Assembly (NCBI RefSeq): GCF_040222955.1
Contig: NZ_JAVKCA010000009.1
Location: 124,001-188,000 of the forward strand
Direction of reading: 5' to 3'
Length of the DNA stretch: 64,000 bases
Source: Marinoscillum sp040222955
GTDB taxonomy: Bacteria; Bacteroidota; Bacteroidia; Cytophagales; Cyclobacteriaceae
In this document: in pieces, positions 33,520 through 42,493 of the stretch
Layout of the letters: every line of letters starts with the position of its first letter
Position numbering within the stretch: the stretch's first letter is position 1
Program-made: the position numbers and the translations under genes
The notes under the pieces: generated by a model
The model's input: only the letters and a program-made list of their open reading frames with translations
The model's database searches: none
Told to the model about the DNA's origin: nothing

Positions 33520-35061
33520 CTAATTTTTTATCCAGTCCAGCTGTTCCCACCATTCCGGGCCATCGTTTTTTTGTGGTAAACCGGGTGTGCTTCGCCCACT
33601 GACCACTATGTCGACCAGTTCTTGTCTGAGTTGATTCACCAATTCCGGATTCTTATCCTGAATGTTATTTTTTTCACGCTCGTCCACATTTAGATTGTAC
33701 AACTGAACTTCGGGCATCCCCTCTATATCGTCAGAGCCAGCACGTGGGTAACTCCACCCGCCGGAGCTGGAAGTAAACAAGGCCTTACTATCCCCATTTC
33801 GATAAGCAAAAGAGCCATCATAAGAATGCATCACGATGCTTTCCCGCTTCGGTGAGGTGGATGGAAGTCCCAGGGCTGACAAGAAGCTGTAGCTATCCTC
33901 TCCGGCATTATCCGGATAAGTGGTCTTCAACAGCTCCGCCAGCGTGGCCAGAAAATCCGTGGTACTGACCAGATCATCAGTTTTGGCAGGCTTGACCTTA
34001 TCAGGCCAGGTAATGACAAATGGCACCCTATGACCTCCTTCGTAAAGGTCTGATTTAAAGCCCCGATATATGTGACTGGGAAAATGGCCTTTGCTGGCTA
34101 GCTGATCAAAATCCGCTTGATTGGAGCAACCATTATCACTCAGAAATACCAAAATCGTGTTGTCAAAAACCCCTTGCGCTTTGAGCGCTTCAGCAACAGC
34201 CGAAACCACTCCGTCTGTCATCATCACAAAATCGGGATAGGGGTTATCCAACCCGCTCTTCCCCTGGTATTCGGGCGAAGGTAAAATGGGATTGTGCGGC
34301 GAAGTGAGTGGCAGATACAAAAAGAATGGTTTGTCCTTATTCGCATGTGAGTTGATATATGCAACAGCCTCTTTTTGAATCTCCGGAAGGACCTCCTCAT
34401 GCACAAAATCATCAGATATTTCGCCTTCCAGCCAGATGGATTGTTTCTTCTGACTGGCGGTTCTTTTGGTAGGTACCATTGTAGGCATGTCGTTTTCCAC
34501 CCATACATAGGGCGGCATGCTCAACGAGCCAATTATCCCATAAAAGTAATCGAAGCCCACGCTGGTAGGTCCATTGGCAATTGGCTGAGTGTAATCTATG
34601 CTATCCTTTCCTGCATCTACATTGGCCCAATCCCAGCCCAGGTGCCACTTGCCTATTGCGGCGGTTTCATAGCCCTGCTGCTGTAATAAACCAGCTACCG
34701 TCAGTCGTTCCTCTGGAATAAGCGCTTTATCATAGCCATAGAGTACCGATTCTTTCAACCGTGTTCGCCAGCTATACCGCCCCGTGAGCAGACCATATCT
34801 GGTCGGTGTGCAAACGGATGAATTGGTATGAGCATCGGTGAACATCACGCCTTGTTTTGCCAGGTCATCAATGGCAGGTGTCTGGATCTTCGATTGGGGA
34901 TTATAACCCGAGATATCCCCATAACCTAAATCGTCTGCCAGGATGATGACGATATTGGAAGGCCGCTGTTCTTCCTGCTGGCAGGAACTTAAAACCACGG
35001 TCAGCCCCAACAATAGTCCTCCCAACAAATAGATCCCTCGCAGCTTAAATCGTGTTTTCAT
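33520..35061 (-). CDS. Sulfatase, S1 family, lipoprotein
   Basis: This formylglycine sulfatase (513 residues) has a lipoprotein leader ending VVLSSCQQ. VIILADDLGYGDISGYNP and the signature SSVCTPTRYGLLTGRYSWR follow, with the modifiable Cys at about residue 84. The Thr-containing CTPTR form and the Tyr after it set it apart from the other two sulfatases here, suggesting a different specificity group. FLSDNGCSNQADF carries metal-binding Asp and Asn, and SDLYEGGHRVPFVITW is the conserved late block. I chose the ATG at 35059-35061, five codons after the frame's first ATG, because it overlaps the stop of the upstream gene as TAATG, the same coupled arrangement seen at 28704. It is the last gene of its transcript, followed by a terminator. 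Confidence 0.94.
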   Translation of the reverse strand: MKTRFKLRGIYLLGGLLLGLTVVLSSCQQEEQRPSNIVIILADDLGYGDISGYNPQSKIQTPAIDDLAKQGVMFTDAHTNSSVCTPTRYGLLTGRYSWRTRLKESVLYGYDKALIPEERLTVAGLLQQQGYETAAIGKWHLGWDWANVDAGKDSIDYTQPIANGPTSVGFDYFYGIIGSLSMPPYVWVENDMPTMVPTKRTASQKKQSIWLEGEISDDFVHEEVLPEIQKEAVAYINSHANKDKPFFLYLPLTSPHNPILPSPEYQGKSGLDNPYPDFVMMTDGVVSAVAEALKAQGVFDNTILVFLSDNGCSNQADFDQLASKGHFPSHIYRGFKSDLYEGGHRVPFVITWPDKVKPAKTDDLVSTTDFLATLAELLKTTYPDNAGEDSYSFLSALGLPSTSPKRESIVMHSYDGSFAYRNGDSKALFTSSSGGWSYPRAGSDDIEGMPEVQLYNLNVDEREKNNIQDKNPELVNQLRQELVDIVVSGRSTPGLPQKNDGPEWWEQLDWIKN

Positions 35062-36959
35062 TACTGTTTTTTCCATTCATCCAGACTCAGAGCTTCCGCG
35101 AGTGAGTTTCCGAAAAATGACACGCTATAAGTAACCACCACATCAAACCAATGTCTGAAGTTGATCCCGGATGGCCATGATCTACTGACAATGCCTCCTC
35201 TGGCGGATGGATCCTCTCCGAAGTACTGATTGTCCATGCACCACTCCAAAGTCTTCATACCTACATCATAGTATTTTCTGTCCCCAGTGAGCTTGTAGAG
35301 TCTAATGTATAATCCGGCCCACAGTGTAGTGGCTTTTTCTCCAACCCCCACAAACTCAGGGTCTCTATCAAAGCGCACCGAAAATGACCCATCTGCGGCC
35401 TGTGTCTCCATGATGGCATCTGCAATCACCTGCACCTTTTTTAAATATCCCTGCTCAGGAGCTACCCGATGTGCTTCGATCAAACCATCGGCGATGTATC
35501 CAAAAGCCTTGGTCCAGTAGTTTACGGGACCTGATTTCTTCTTATCTCCATAGAAAAACACCCCCCACATACCATCTTCTTTTTCAAATGCGCGGATTAG
35601 CAAATCAGCAAGACGAATGGTGGTCTTCTTGAAATATTCATCCCCGGTTTCAAAATACAACCCGGCTAAACCAGGCAAGCCCATTGAGCTCTCAAAACTC
35701 ATGATGGACTTCCATTCTTTCTTGTGAAACTCATAAGCCTGCGGAATCCAAACATCGTCGTGCTCATCCATCAGTAGATTGAGCTTTTCTGCTACTTTTC
35801 TACCCGCATCGAGGTATCTCTGGTCGCCTGTGGCCCGGTACAGGGGCATCCAACCCCATCCCACTAAAAACAAGGCATCTACTGTGCTTGCCTCTGTGGC
35901 ACTGGTTCTTATTATTCCGTATGCAGGACTTGCAGGATCTGTAATCAGCCTGTCCAGCGTGATATTTCCAATCTCGATGGCTCGCTGCTTAAGCGCTTCA
36001 TTACTCAACCCGGTCACTTCGGTGTCCACACCATCCGCGTCCACAGCTTCCAGAAACATCTTTGCGGAAGGTCCCCAGGCCCAGGCCCAGGCAGGTCTCA
36101 ACCGGGTTTTGGCAGAAAGGTCGTACAACAGGTACTCACCTCGGTTAGTTGCGCTATCTGGTTTGGTGTCTTCACAGTCAAGCACGTAGCGGGTAGCCCA
36201 TGAAAGTGCTGCCACCATGCGTTCACGTGATACACCAGTCCCGGTAGATACTTTTGGCAAGGTACTGTCCCAGGTGACTTCCGAACTGGCAATAAACTCG
36301 CCGGTATCTACCCGGTGAATTGACACTGCCCCTACCCAGTCATCCCGCAGCACATCAAACTGATAACTCACTTTATCCTCTGCTACATCAGCCTTCGTTG
36401 ACAGATAGAAATGCTCAATGGCGTTGGTTTTAGGGTCCAGAATCAGGGAATTGCCCCAGTATTCTACTTTTTCATAGGGTATTCTTATTTCGGCAGCCAC
36501 AGGGTTTTCACCGGTATCATTGAAATCATAGATACCCTGCTCTTTTACGTTCATCTCTATGATGGCCTCCATGTCAGGTTTCATGGCGACATCCACTGTA
36601 GGAAAGCGCTGCTCACGACCCGAATTTCTCCTTATGTCGGCTTGTTCGTCAAAACCAGCCATCCACACATCCTTGGTCTGTTCGTTTTGAACTTTCGGTG
36701 CGTTTGGTGACACATCATCGTATTCGAATATATATTCATTCGCTTTGCTGAAAAGTCGCACCTCTACCTGCGAAACATCGATGTTTACAGGAAGCTTAAA
36801 CGACAATGACCGTCCGTTTCGGATTACTTCAAAAGTGCCTTTTCCACCCAAGACCTTGTCTCTGCAAGCGGTGCTTAGGGCGGATATACCCAGTGAAAAT
36901 CCAGCGGTTGCCACAGCTGATTTTTTGATAAAGTGTCTTCTTGATTCTTTGTATGCCAT
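35061..36959 (-). CDS. Unassigned Tat-exported protein with alpha/alpha-barrel-like C-terminal half
   Basis: No family name can be given with confidence for this 632-residue protein. It opens with a Tat signal (ESRRHFIKKSAVATAGFSLG) followed by a Cys (STACRD) that may be lipidated. Residues ~40-240 look like a beta-sandwich (for example GRSLSFKLPVNIDVSQVEVR). Residues ~260-620 show regular helix pairs with motifs shared by six-hairpin glycosidases and GH88/GH105-like proteins: PAWAWAWGPSAKMFL, VGWGWMPLYRATGDQRYLD, SFESSMGLPGLAGLYFETGD, GPVNYWTKAFGYIADGLIEA. It lies between susD and a sulfatase gene that it overlaps by one base, so it is a core member of the locus. A uronyl hydrolase, lyase or glycosidase role is inference. 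Tat export of a glycosidase would be unusual and could imply a bound cofactor or metal. Confidence 0.6.
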   Translation of the reverse strand: MAYKESRRHFIKKSAVATAGFSLGISALSTACRDKVLGGKGTFEVIRNGRSLSFKLPVNIDVSQVEVRLFSKANEYIFEYDDVSPNAPKVQNEQTKDVWMAGFDEQADIRRNSGREQRFPTVDVAMKPDMEAIIEMNVKEQGIYDFNDTGENPVAAEIRIPYEKVEYWGNSLILDPKTNAIEHFYLSTKADVAEDKVSYQFDVLRDDWVGAVSIHRVDTGEFIASSEVTWDSTLPKVSTGTGVSRERMVAALSWATRYVLDCEDTKPDSATNRGEYLLYDLSAKTRLRPAWAWAWGPSAKMFLEAVDADGVDTEVTGLSNEALKQRAIEIGNITLDRLITDPASPAYGIIRTSATEASTVDALFLVGWGWMPLYRATGDQRYLDAGRKVAEKLNLLMDEHDDVWIPQAYEFHKKEWKSIMSFESSMGLPGLAGLYFETGDEYFKKTTIRLADLLIRAFEKEDGMWGVFFYGDKKKSGPVNYWTKAFGYIADGLIEAHRVAPEQGYLKKVQVIADAIMETQAADGSFSVRFDRDPEFVGVGEKATTLWAGLYIRLYKLTGDRKYYDVGMKTLEWCMDNQYFGEDPSARGGIVSRSWPSGINFRHWFDVVVTYSVSFFGNSLAEALSLDEWKKQ

Positions 36960-37174
36960 CGTTTAAAAAATTCAAAAACATCCCTGATTTCATTCGACCA
37001 TGAACAACATAAAAAAATCTGCTTCTGGTGAAACAGCTTCTTTTGATTGAAGGACGAAACATGAAACCAATTCAATCTGAGGTGTTACATGTGTTACCCG
37101 TGAAAAACATTAACCCATTAATTCTTGACTTCCCAATTTTTGCTGGTCTCAGGAGGCGATTAGGTCGGTCTCAT

Positions 37175-37214
37175 TAATGAACAGCCAGCGACCATCGCCA
37201 CCAGCTGTTCATTA
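37175..37214 (-). terminator. Intercistronic hairpin between susD and downstream genes
   Basis: A perfect 11-bp inverted repeat (TAATGAACAGC at 37175-37185 with GCTGTTCATTA at 37204-37214) encloses an 18-base loop that can itself form a GCGA-TGG-TCGC stem. No T-run follows on the minus strand. It sits 24 bp after the susD stop and over 200 bp before the next gene. Protection or attenuation of the abundant susCD message, rather than full termination, is my reading. Confidence 0.5.
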
Positions 37215-37238
37215 TAATACTCATCGGACCTACTTTCT

Positions 37239-38984
37239 TTAATATCCCGGGTTCTGTAAAATACCAGTCAGCGAAATTTGACTAATCGGAATAGGAGCCA
37301 GGTAATGGGTCATTGTGAATCTTCGATTCGATGCCCCATCTCTTACAATTACCCTAAGGTTTTCACCCGAACCAACCGTCACGGTTTTCTCACCAAATGG
37401 ATAGATGGAAGGGAGATACAATGACTCGTCTCCATCATAGACAGTACCTTCTATCACAGCTCCATAAATCTCTTCAGCAAATACTTCATCCGCTATACCC
37501 CATCGCTTCAAATCATGAATTCTTGTGTTTTCGCTGTATAGTTCCAGGGCTCTTTCTCTTCTGATTTCCTCCAATATATCCAGGTCATAAGCAGTGGCCA
37601 GACTATTGGTCAATGGGGCTATCCCAGCCCTTGCTCTGGTCTTGTTAATTGACTCGTCTAACTCAGCATCAGAAATGGATCCTCTGAGCTCATAGATGGC
37701 TTCAGCATATGTTAAATACACCTCTGCCAGACGCAATATTGAATAATTCTGCGCATGTCTTTCATCAGGTCTGTATCCATTCCATGATCTGAATTTTCTA
37801 TTTCGAATACCAATCCCAGCGCCTGAATCACTTGGACCCACATTGAGGACAGGCGATCCATTTTCCGGTACGTTGTAGAAGTACGCGATCATCCTGTTGT
37901 CCCTGTTCTGCAGTTCATCCCACATGGTGTTGTATCCCTGAAATTGCGGGCTCTTGCTGATAGGCAAACCATCGGTACATAGAAACATGTCCATGGATTT
38001 TCTGTTCGGAGCCATGCGGCTTTCAGTTGTTGCGAAATTCAAATCACCAAAGCCCAGATCGTAATCATAAATCTTTTGAATAATGAACTCCTTGTTGGAG
38101 GACTTATCAAGTCCCAATGGGTTTGATCCGGCATCTTCCAGCTGATGCAAGTAGAAGTTGGCATTGATCTCAGGAAAGTCATGATTCCAAAGTTCATATC
38201 CTCCATTGACCATCACATCCTGAGACAGGTCAATCGCCTCACCCAGCATTGCCTCTACTGAAGGATAGTTAGCTGGTTTGGTAGAGCCAGCACCGGCTGT
38301 GGACCCATCTCCATCTGTGTCGGTACCTACGTACTTTTCCCATGTGGCCTCATACAAGAGTACTTTAGCCTTATAAGCCTTAGCGGCCATACTTGTGATC
38401 TTACCTAAATCTGACTCACCCACTGACGGAGGACAATTGGCAATAGCCTCATCCAGGTCAGACAGAATCAAACTGATTACCTCATATCGGCTGCTTCTCG
38501 GGGTTTCAAATATTTCGTCAGGTGAAGCCGAACTGATGACCGTAGTGATCAGGGGTACTCCGCCGAACCTCCTCAGCAATGTGAAATATTCGTACGCTCT
38601 GAAAAAATGAGCGGTACCCACATATGCTGCGATTTCGGTGACATCTCCCGTGTATTCAGCAGCACTTGCTATCAGCATATTTACATCCCTAAGGTCGTCG
38701 TACCCTTCATTCCAAAGTTCGTCAGTCTCAGGGGCCACCACGTTGCCCTGAGTATAGAGCTGAGGGATAGAGACCAAATCAGATCCGTAATCTCTAAACT
38801 CTCCATCCGCACCCCAGCCTATCATCCCATCATACAGATGGTTGGAGGCAAGTTCGAAATGTGCAGGCGTGGAATAAAAAGTCGCATCTGTAATTTCATC
38901 CAATGGCTCAAGATCCGTAAAGGCATCCTGGCACGAAATCATCATAGTGCCTAACACTATCAATGAAAAGAATATATTTTTCAT
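37239..38984 (-). CDS. SusD/RagB-family glycan-binding lipoprotein
   Basis: This is the partner lid of the adjacent SusC. The 581-residue protein has a lipoprotein leader (LIVLGTMMISCQD), so I take the ATG at 38982-38984 rather than the frame's first one at 39020. The SusD signature region is present as AAYVGTAHFFRAYEYFTLLRR, and further on ILRLAEVYLTYAEAIYELRG and EIRRERALELYSENTRIHDL, the latter a strong family hallmark. It starts 36 bp after the susC stop and is cotranscribed with it. A hairpin after the stop separates it from the enzyme genes. It shows little similarity to the first SusD beyond family motifs, consistent with a different ligand. Confidence 0.96.
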   Translation of the reverse strand: MKNIFFSLIVLGTMMISCQDAFTDLEPLDEITDATFYSTPAHFELASNHLYDGMIGWGADGEFRDYGSDLVSIPQLYTQGNVVAPETDELWNEGYDDLRDVNMLIASAAEYTGDVTEIAAYVGTAHFFRAYEYFTLLRRFGGVPLITTVISSASPDEIFETPRSSRYEVISLILSDLDEAIANCPPSVGESDLGKITSMAAKAYKAKVLLYEATWEKYVGTDTDGDGSTAGAGSTKPANYPSVEAMLGEAIDLSQDVMVNGGYELWNHDFPEINANFYLHQLEDAGSNPLGLDKSSNKEFIIQKIYDYDLGFGDLNFATTESRMAPNRKSMDMFLCTDGLPISKSPQFQGYNTMWDELQNRDNRMIAYFYNVPENGSPVLNVGPSDSGAGIGIRNRKFRSWNGYRPDERHAQNYSILRLAEVYLTYAEAIYELRGSISDAELDESINKTRARAGIAPLTNSLATAYDLDILEEIRRERALELYSENTRIHDLKRWGIADEVFAEEIYGAVIEGTVYDGDESLYLPSIYPFGEKTVTVGSGENLRVIVRDGASNRRFTMTHYLAPIPISQISLTGILQNPGY

Positions 38985-39020
38985 GTCTTTTAATTTTTTG
39001 TTACAACTGAAATATCTCAT

Positions 39021-42000
39021 TTAGAAGGTCAGGTCTATCCCAAGTGAATAAGTCCTCAGGAAGGGATAAATGTTACTTGAACTTCCCCGGCTTTCAGGAT
39101 CGTAACCATCCTTGATCGCGGTAAACTCGAACAGGTCATTTCCAGAGAAGTAGATTCTCGCCTTTTCTATGGCCACTTTCTGAGTCAAACTTTGCGGTAA
39201 AGTGTAACCCACAATAAGCGTTTTGAGTCTCATGTAACGATTGTTCTGAAGGAACCACTCGTTATCCCACCAGTTATGTCGGGCAAGAGCTGTATTCCAG
39301 GTCATCCTGGGATATTCAGCACTTGAGTTGCTCTCCGTCCATGTTTTACCCAGAAAAGCCGCAGTTTGGTTGGCAAACCTGCTACCCGCGAAAGGAGCGG
39401 ACAGGTTTCCTTCTTGTCTGTAAATGTTCTGGTCAAGTACTCCCTGGAAAGTAGCCTGAAAATCAATTCCTTTCCAACTGGCACCCAGGTTCACTCCATA
39501 GGTATAATGCGGTGACAGGTCACCCACAAACTTCAAGTCTTCGCCATTTTCAGTAGTGATCACCCCGTCTTTATTTCTATCAACCTTGATCACATCTCCC
39601 GGACGAAGGCCTGTATTTCCCTGGTTGGGAAAGCTTCCTGAATATGTGGAATAATAAGCATCAACCTCTTCCTGTGTCTGGAAAAAACCATCGGTTTCCC
39701 ACAAGAACAGCGCTCCAATTGGATAACCTTCTATGTTGACACCTGCTGTGTTCAATACCGGAATGTTAGCACCATCAAGTCTTACGATCTTGTTTCTGCT
39801 GTCACTCATATTGGCTGAAACGGAAAAGGTCACATCTCCAACTCTATCTTTCCATCCCAGGGCTGCTTCCCATCCATGAGCATCCAGGTCACCTGAGTTG
39901 GTCAGCGGGCCTATTCCGTCATTACCCATTACCGATCCATATTCTACGGCGATCAACATCCCTGAATTATTTCTCAGGTAGTAGTCGAAGCTTCCACTTA
40001 GTTTGAAATCAAATAAGCTAAACTCTGTTCCGAAATTGGTCATGTTGATTCGCTCCCACGTCACAGTAGGGTCAATGATGTTCGGAATATTGGCAGCACT
40101 TTGAAGTGCTGGTGACGCACCAAATAATTGTCTGCTAGGTGCGACGGTAGAGAGATAGGAAAATTCATCAATACCTGCCTGATTTCCTGTTTCACCATAA
40201 CTCGCCTTTAATTTCAAAAAGCTCAGGAATGATGCGTTTTTCATGAATGATTCTTCGCTGATCACCCATCCTGCCGAAACTCCGGCGTAATTCAGTGCCT
40301 TAAACCCTTCTGCAAACCTTGACGAAACATCTCTCCGCCCTACCAGGTCGATCAGATACTTTCCTTTGTAGTCATAGGCAATTCTCGAGAGGTAGGCATA
40401 TAGTCCCCATTGACCTTGTCCTCCTTCTGTCTGGACATTTGTCTGTGGAGCAATATTGATATCATAAATTCCATTGTCTTCAAAGTAGCCGTTTCTGGTA
40501 ATGGAATTGCCCTCTGATCGGAAATAGTCCCCTGTAACCCCCACTTTAGCGCTGAAGTTGTGATCATTAAAACTCTTTTGGTAGTTCAGGTATGATCCAT
40601 AGTTCAGGTAGTCATTTTCCTCGTAGCTATCGGTGATTCCTTCGGCGATCTGACTCGTGTAGTTTGCAAAGTTGCCATCCCAATCATATAACGCTACGTC
40701 TATATTGGTCTCATCGGTACTTTGTACTCGTCTGTTGTAAGAACCGGTAAGTTCCAGGGTCAATCCTTCCACAATTTCTGCGGTCATCCCCAGGTTGATT
40801 TTGGTCAAATCCTCATCCAGATCTTCTCTACCACCCGATTCTACACTGGCCAGGAAGTTTTCAGAACCAATGGCGCCAAAGGCAGCTACGTACTGACCTG
40901 CGTCATTCTTACTGGGGAAAATCCAGGGGTTTTGCTGAAATGATCGGCCATCCACTCCGTTAGAAGGACTTGATCTTCTTCTTTTCTGATAGGTAATACC
41001 AGAACTCAAATTCACTCTGTCTGACAACTGATGATCAAAGTTGAATCTCAGGTTGTATTGTTTCTGTCCATCATAAGCAGGCTTCAATGCCCCTACATCG
41101 TCCGCAAAAAGTCCTGATATACGGTATCTCGTGGTTTTGTTTCCGCCGGACACACTGATGTTGTGTTGCTGTGAATATGAATTACCAAAAAACTCATCGA
41201 TGCGGTCTACATCTTTCACATACATGCCATCCCACGCGAAGTAGATATCTGTCAGCGGGCCTTCATATCCATCTGCCAATTGCTGAATCTTTTCTGCCGT
41301 ACCAAATCCCCAATAATTCCTTCCTTCTTCAGGCATTTCTTCGTTTGCCTCCAACCAGAGCTGGCCATACTCTCTCATATTTGCTGCATGCGGAGTAAGA
41401 CCGACTGACTGCATTCTGAAATTACCGTTGTAATTGACTGTCAATTCACCCCGCGTTCCTTTTTTGGTAGTGACCAGAATAACTCCATTAGCTCCACGCG
41501 CTCCATATATAGCAGTAGCGGCATCTTTCAATACACTGATACTTTCAATGTCATCGGGGTTCATATTGTAAAACTCTCTTGCATTCAGAACCGGCACATT
41601 ATCAATCATTATCAATGGTGGATCCTGATTGATGGATGCAAAACCCCTGATTTGCAAATCGATATCTTCCTGGCCCGGACGCGCAGATCCTCTGGTCACA
41701 GTGATACCAGGTGTTTGTCCCTGTAGGGATAAGGCAGGGTTAGTTTGTGCTCTGCTCGCAAACACTTCCTTACCTTTCACTACCTCTATGGCTCCCGTTA
41801 CTGTTTCTTTGGTTTGCTCGCCATACCCGACCACTACCACTTCATCCAGACTAGATACGTCAGGGCTGAGTGATGCCTGAATGACAGACTGATTACCCAC
41901 GGTAACCTCGAAAGGCTCGTAACCCACAAATGAAATAACCAAAACCGCAGATTCATCAGCCTGAAGCCTGAAGGCTCCGTCGATATCTGTAGTTGTACCT

Positions 42001-42170
42001 GAGGTCGTTCCTTTAACAACCACAGTAGCACCAGGCAATCCTTCCCCGTTCTCGTCAAGAACTTTACCGGAAATGGTCTGCCCCTGACCAAACGCACTCA
42101 TACTTACCAGCATGAGCACGGCAAAAAGCATTTTCAAAAACTGCCCCTTTTTAGTATACCTTAATCTCAT
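39021..42170 (-). CDS. SusC/RagA-family TonB-dependent outer-membrane transporter
   Basis: The 1049-residue protein has a signal peptide ending SAFGQG, then a carboxypeptidase-regulatory-like domain (ISGKVLDENGEGLPGATVVV) and TonB-box/plug elements (LDEVVVVGYGEQTKETVTGA; IRGFASINQDPPLIMIDNVP; IYGARGANGVILVTTKKG). A beta-barrel follows, ending in a terminal Phe (LGIDLTF). It imports oligosaccharides across the outer membrane with TonB energy. It begins the susCD operon and lies ~320 bp downstream of the HTCS gene at 42.5-46.6 kb, the most likely regulator. The 25-bp element seen upstream of the other susC is not found upstream of this one, so the two transporters may answer to different HTCS proteins. 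Confidence 0.97.
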   Translation of the reverse strand: MRLRYTKKGQFLKMLFAVLMLVSMSAFGQGQTISGKVLDENGEGLPGATVVVKGTTSGTTTDIDGAFRLQADESAVLVISFVGYEPFEVTVGNQSVIQASLSPDVSSLDEVVVVGYGEQTKETVTGAIEVVKGKEVFASRAQTNPALSLQGQTPGITVTRGSARPGQEDIDLQIRGFASINQDPPLIMIDNVPVLNAREFYNMNPDDIESISVLKDAATAIYGARGANGVILVTTKKGTRGELTVNYNGNFRMQSVGLTPHAANMREYGQLWLEANEEMPEEGRNYWGFGTAEKIQQLADGYEGPLTDIYFAWDGMYVKDVDRIDEFFGNSYSQQHNISVSGGNKTTRYRISGLFADDVGALKPAYDGQKQYNLRFNFDHQLSDRVNLSSGITYQKRRRSSPSNGVDGRSFQQNPWIFPSKNDAGQYVAAFGAIGSENFLASVESGGREDLDEDLTKINLGMTAEIVEGLTLELTGSYNRRVQSTDETNIDVALYDWDGNFANYTSQIAEGITDSYEENDYLNYGSYLNYQKSFNDHNFSAKVGVTGDYFRSEGNSITRNGYFEDNGIYDINIAPQTNVQTEGGQGQWGLYAYLSRIAYDYKGKYLIDLVGRRDVSSRFAEGFKALNYAGVSAGWVISEESFMKNASFLSFLKLKASYGETGNQAGIDEFSYLSTVAPSRQLFGASPALQSAANIPNIIDPTVTWERINMTNFGTEFSLFDFKLSGSFDYYLRNNSGMLIAVEYGSVMGNDGIGPLTNSGDLDAHGWEAALGWKDRVGDVTFSVSANMSDSRNKIVRLDGANIPVLNTAGVNIEGYPIGALFLWETDGFFQTQEEVDAYYSTYSGSFPNQGNTGLRPGDVIKVDRNKDGVITTENGEDLKFVGDLSPHYTYGVNLGASWKGIDFQATFQGVLDQNIYRQEGNLSAPFAGSRFANQTAAFLGKTWTESNSSAEYPRMTWNTALARHNWWDNEWFLQNNRYMRLKTLIVGYTLPQSLTQKVAIEKARIYFSGNDLFEFTAIKDGYDPESRGSSSNIYPFLRTYSLGIDLTF

Positions 42171-42493
42171 ATTATTGAATTTTTCAGATTAGTTGATTAA
42201 TTAAATTCCGGACTTATACATCCTTCTATTCACAAAGGAGCAAGACATCTCCGTTGTTGGTTTAGGGTCTTTTCAGCACCCGGGTTGGTAAAAGATTTCA
42301 TCATAGTCAATAGGTTTTTAGTTCGTTGAATCTGGCGCTAATGAATGACGTGTTTAAGTCACTCAACACCGACAACAATGATAGATCACCCCAAGGAGGA
42401 GCGATATGAACTATGATTCAAAATCGATAAATTATGTGTCTTTTATGCGCTCAAACTACGGAAAACGCATTTTCATACACTTCCAAATATAAA
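42171..42493 (-). promoter_or_regulatory. Intergenic region between HTCS and susC
   Basis: A 323-bp gap expected to contain the susC promoter. I find no exact TAnnTTTG box and no copy of the 25-bp element. On the plus strand AAGGAGG (42393-42399) lies 6 bases before an ATG opening a 28-codon frame (42406-42492) that ends just before the HTCS stop. Because this group rarely uses Shine-Dalgarno sequences, I do not call it a gene. Confidence 0.35.

Noticed and set aside
42406..42492. 28-codon plus-strand frame with AAGGAGG six bases upstream
   Set aside because: Bacteroidota rarely use Shine-Dalgarno sequences, the peptide has no recognisable feature, and it abuts the convergent HTCS stop.
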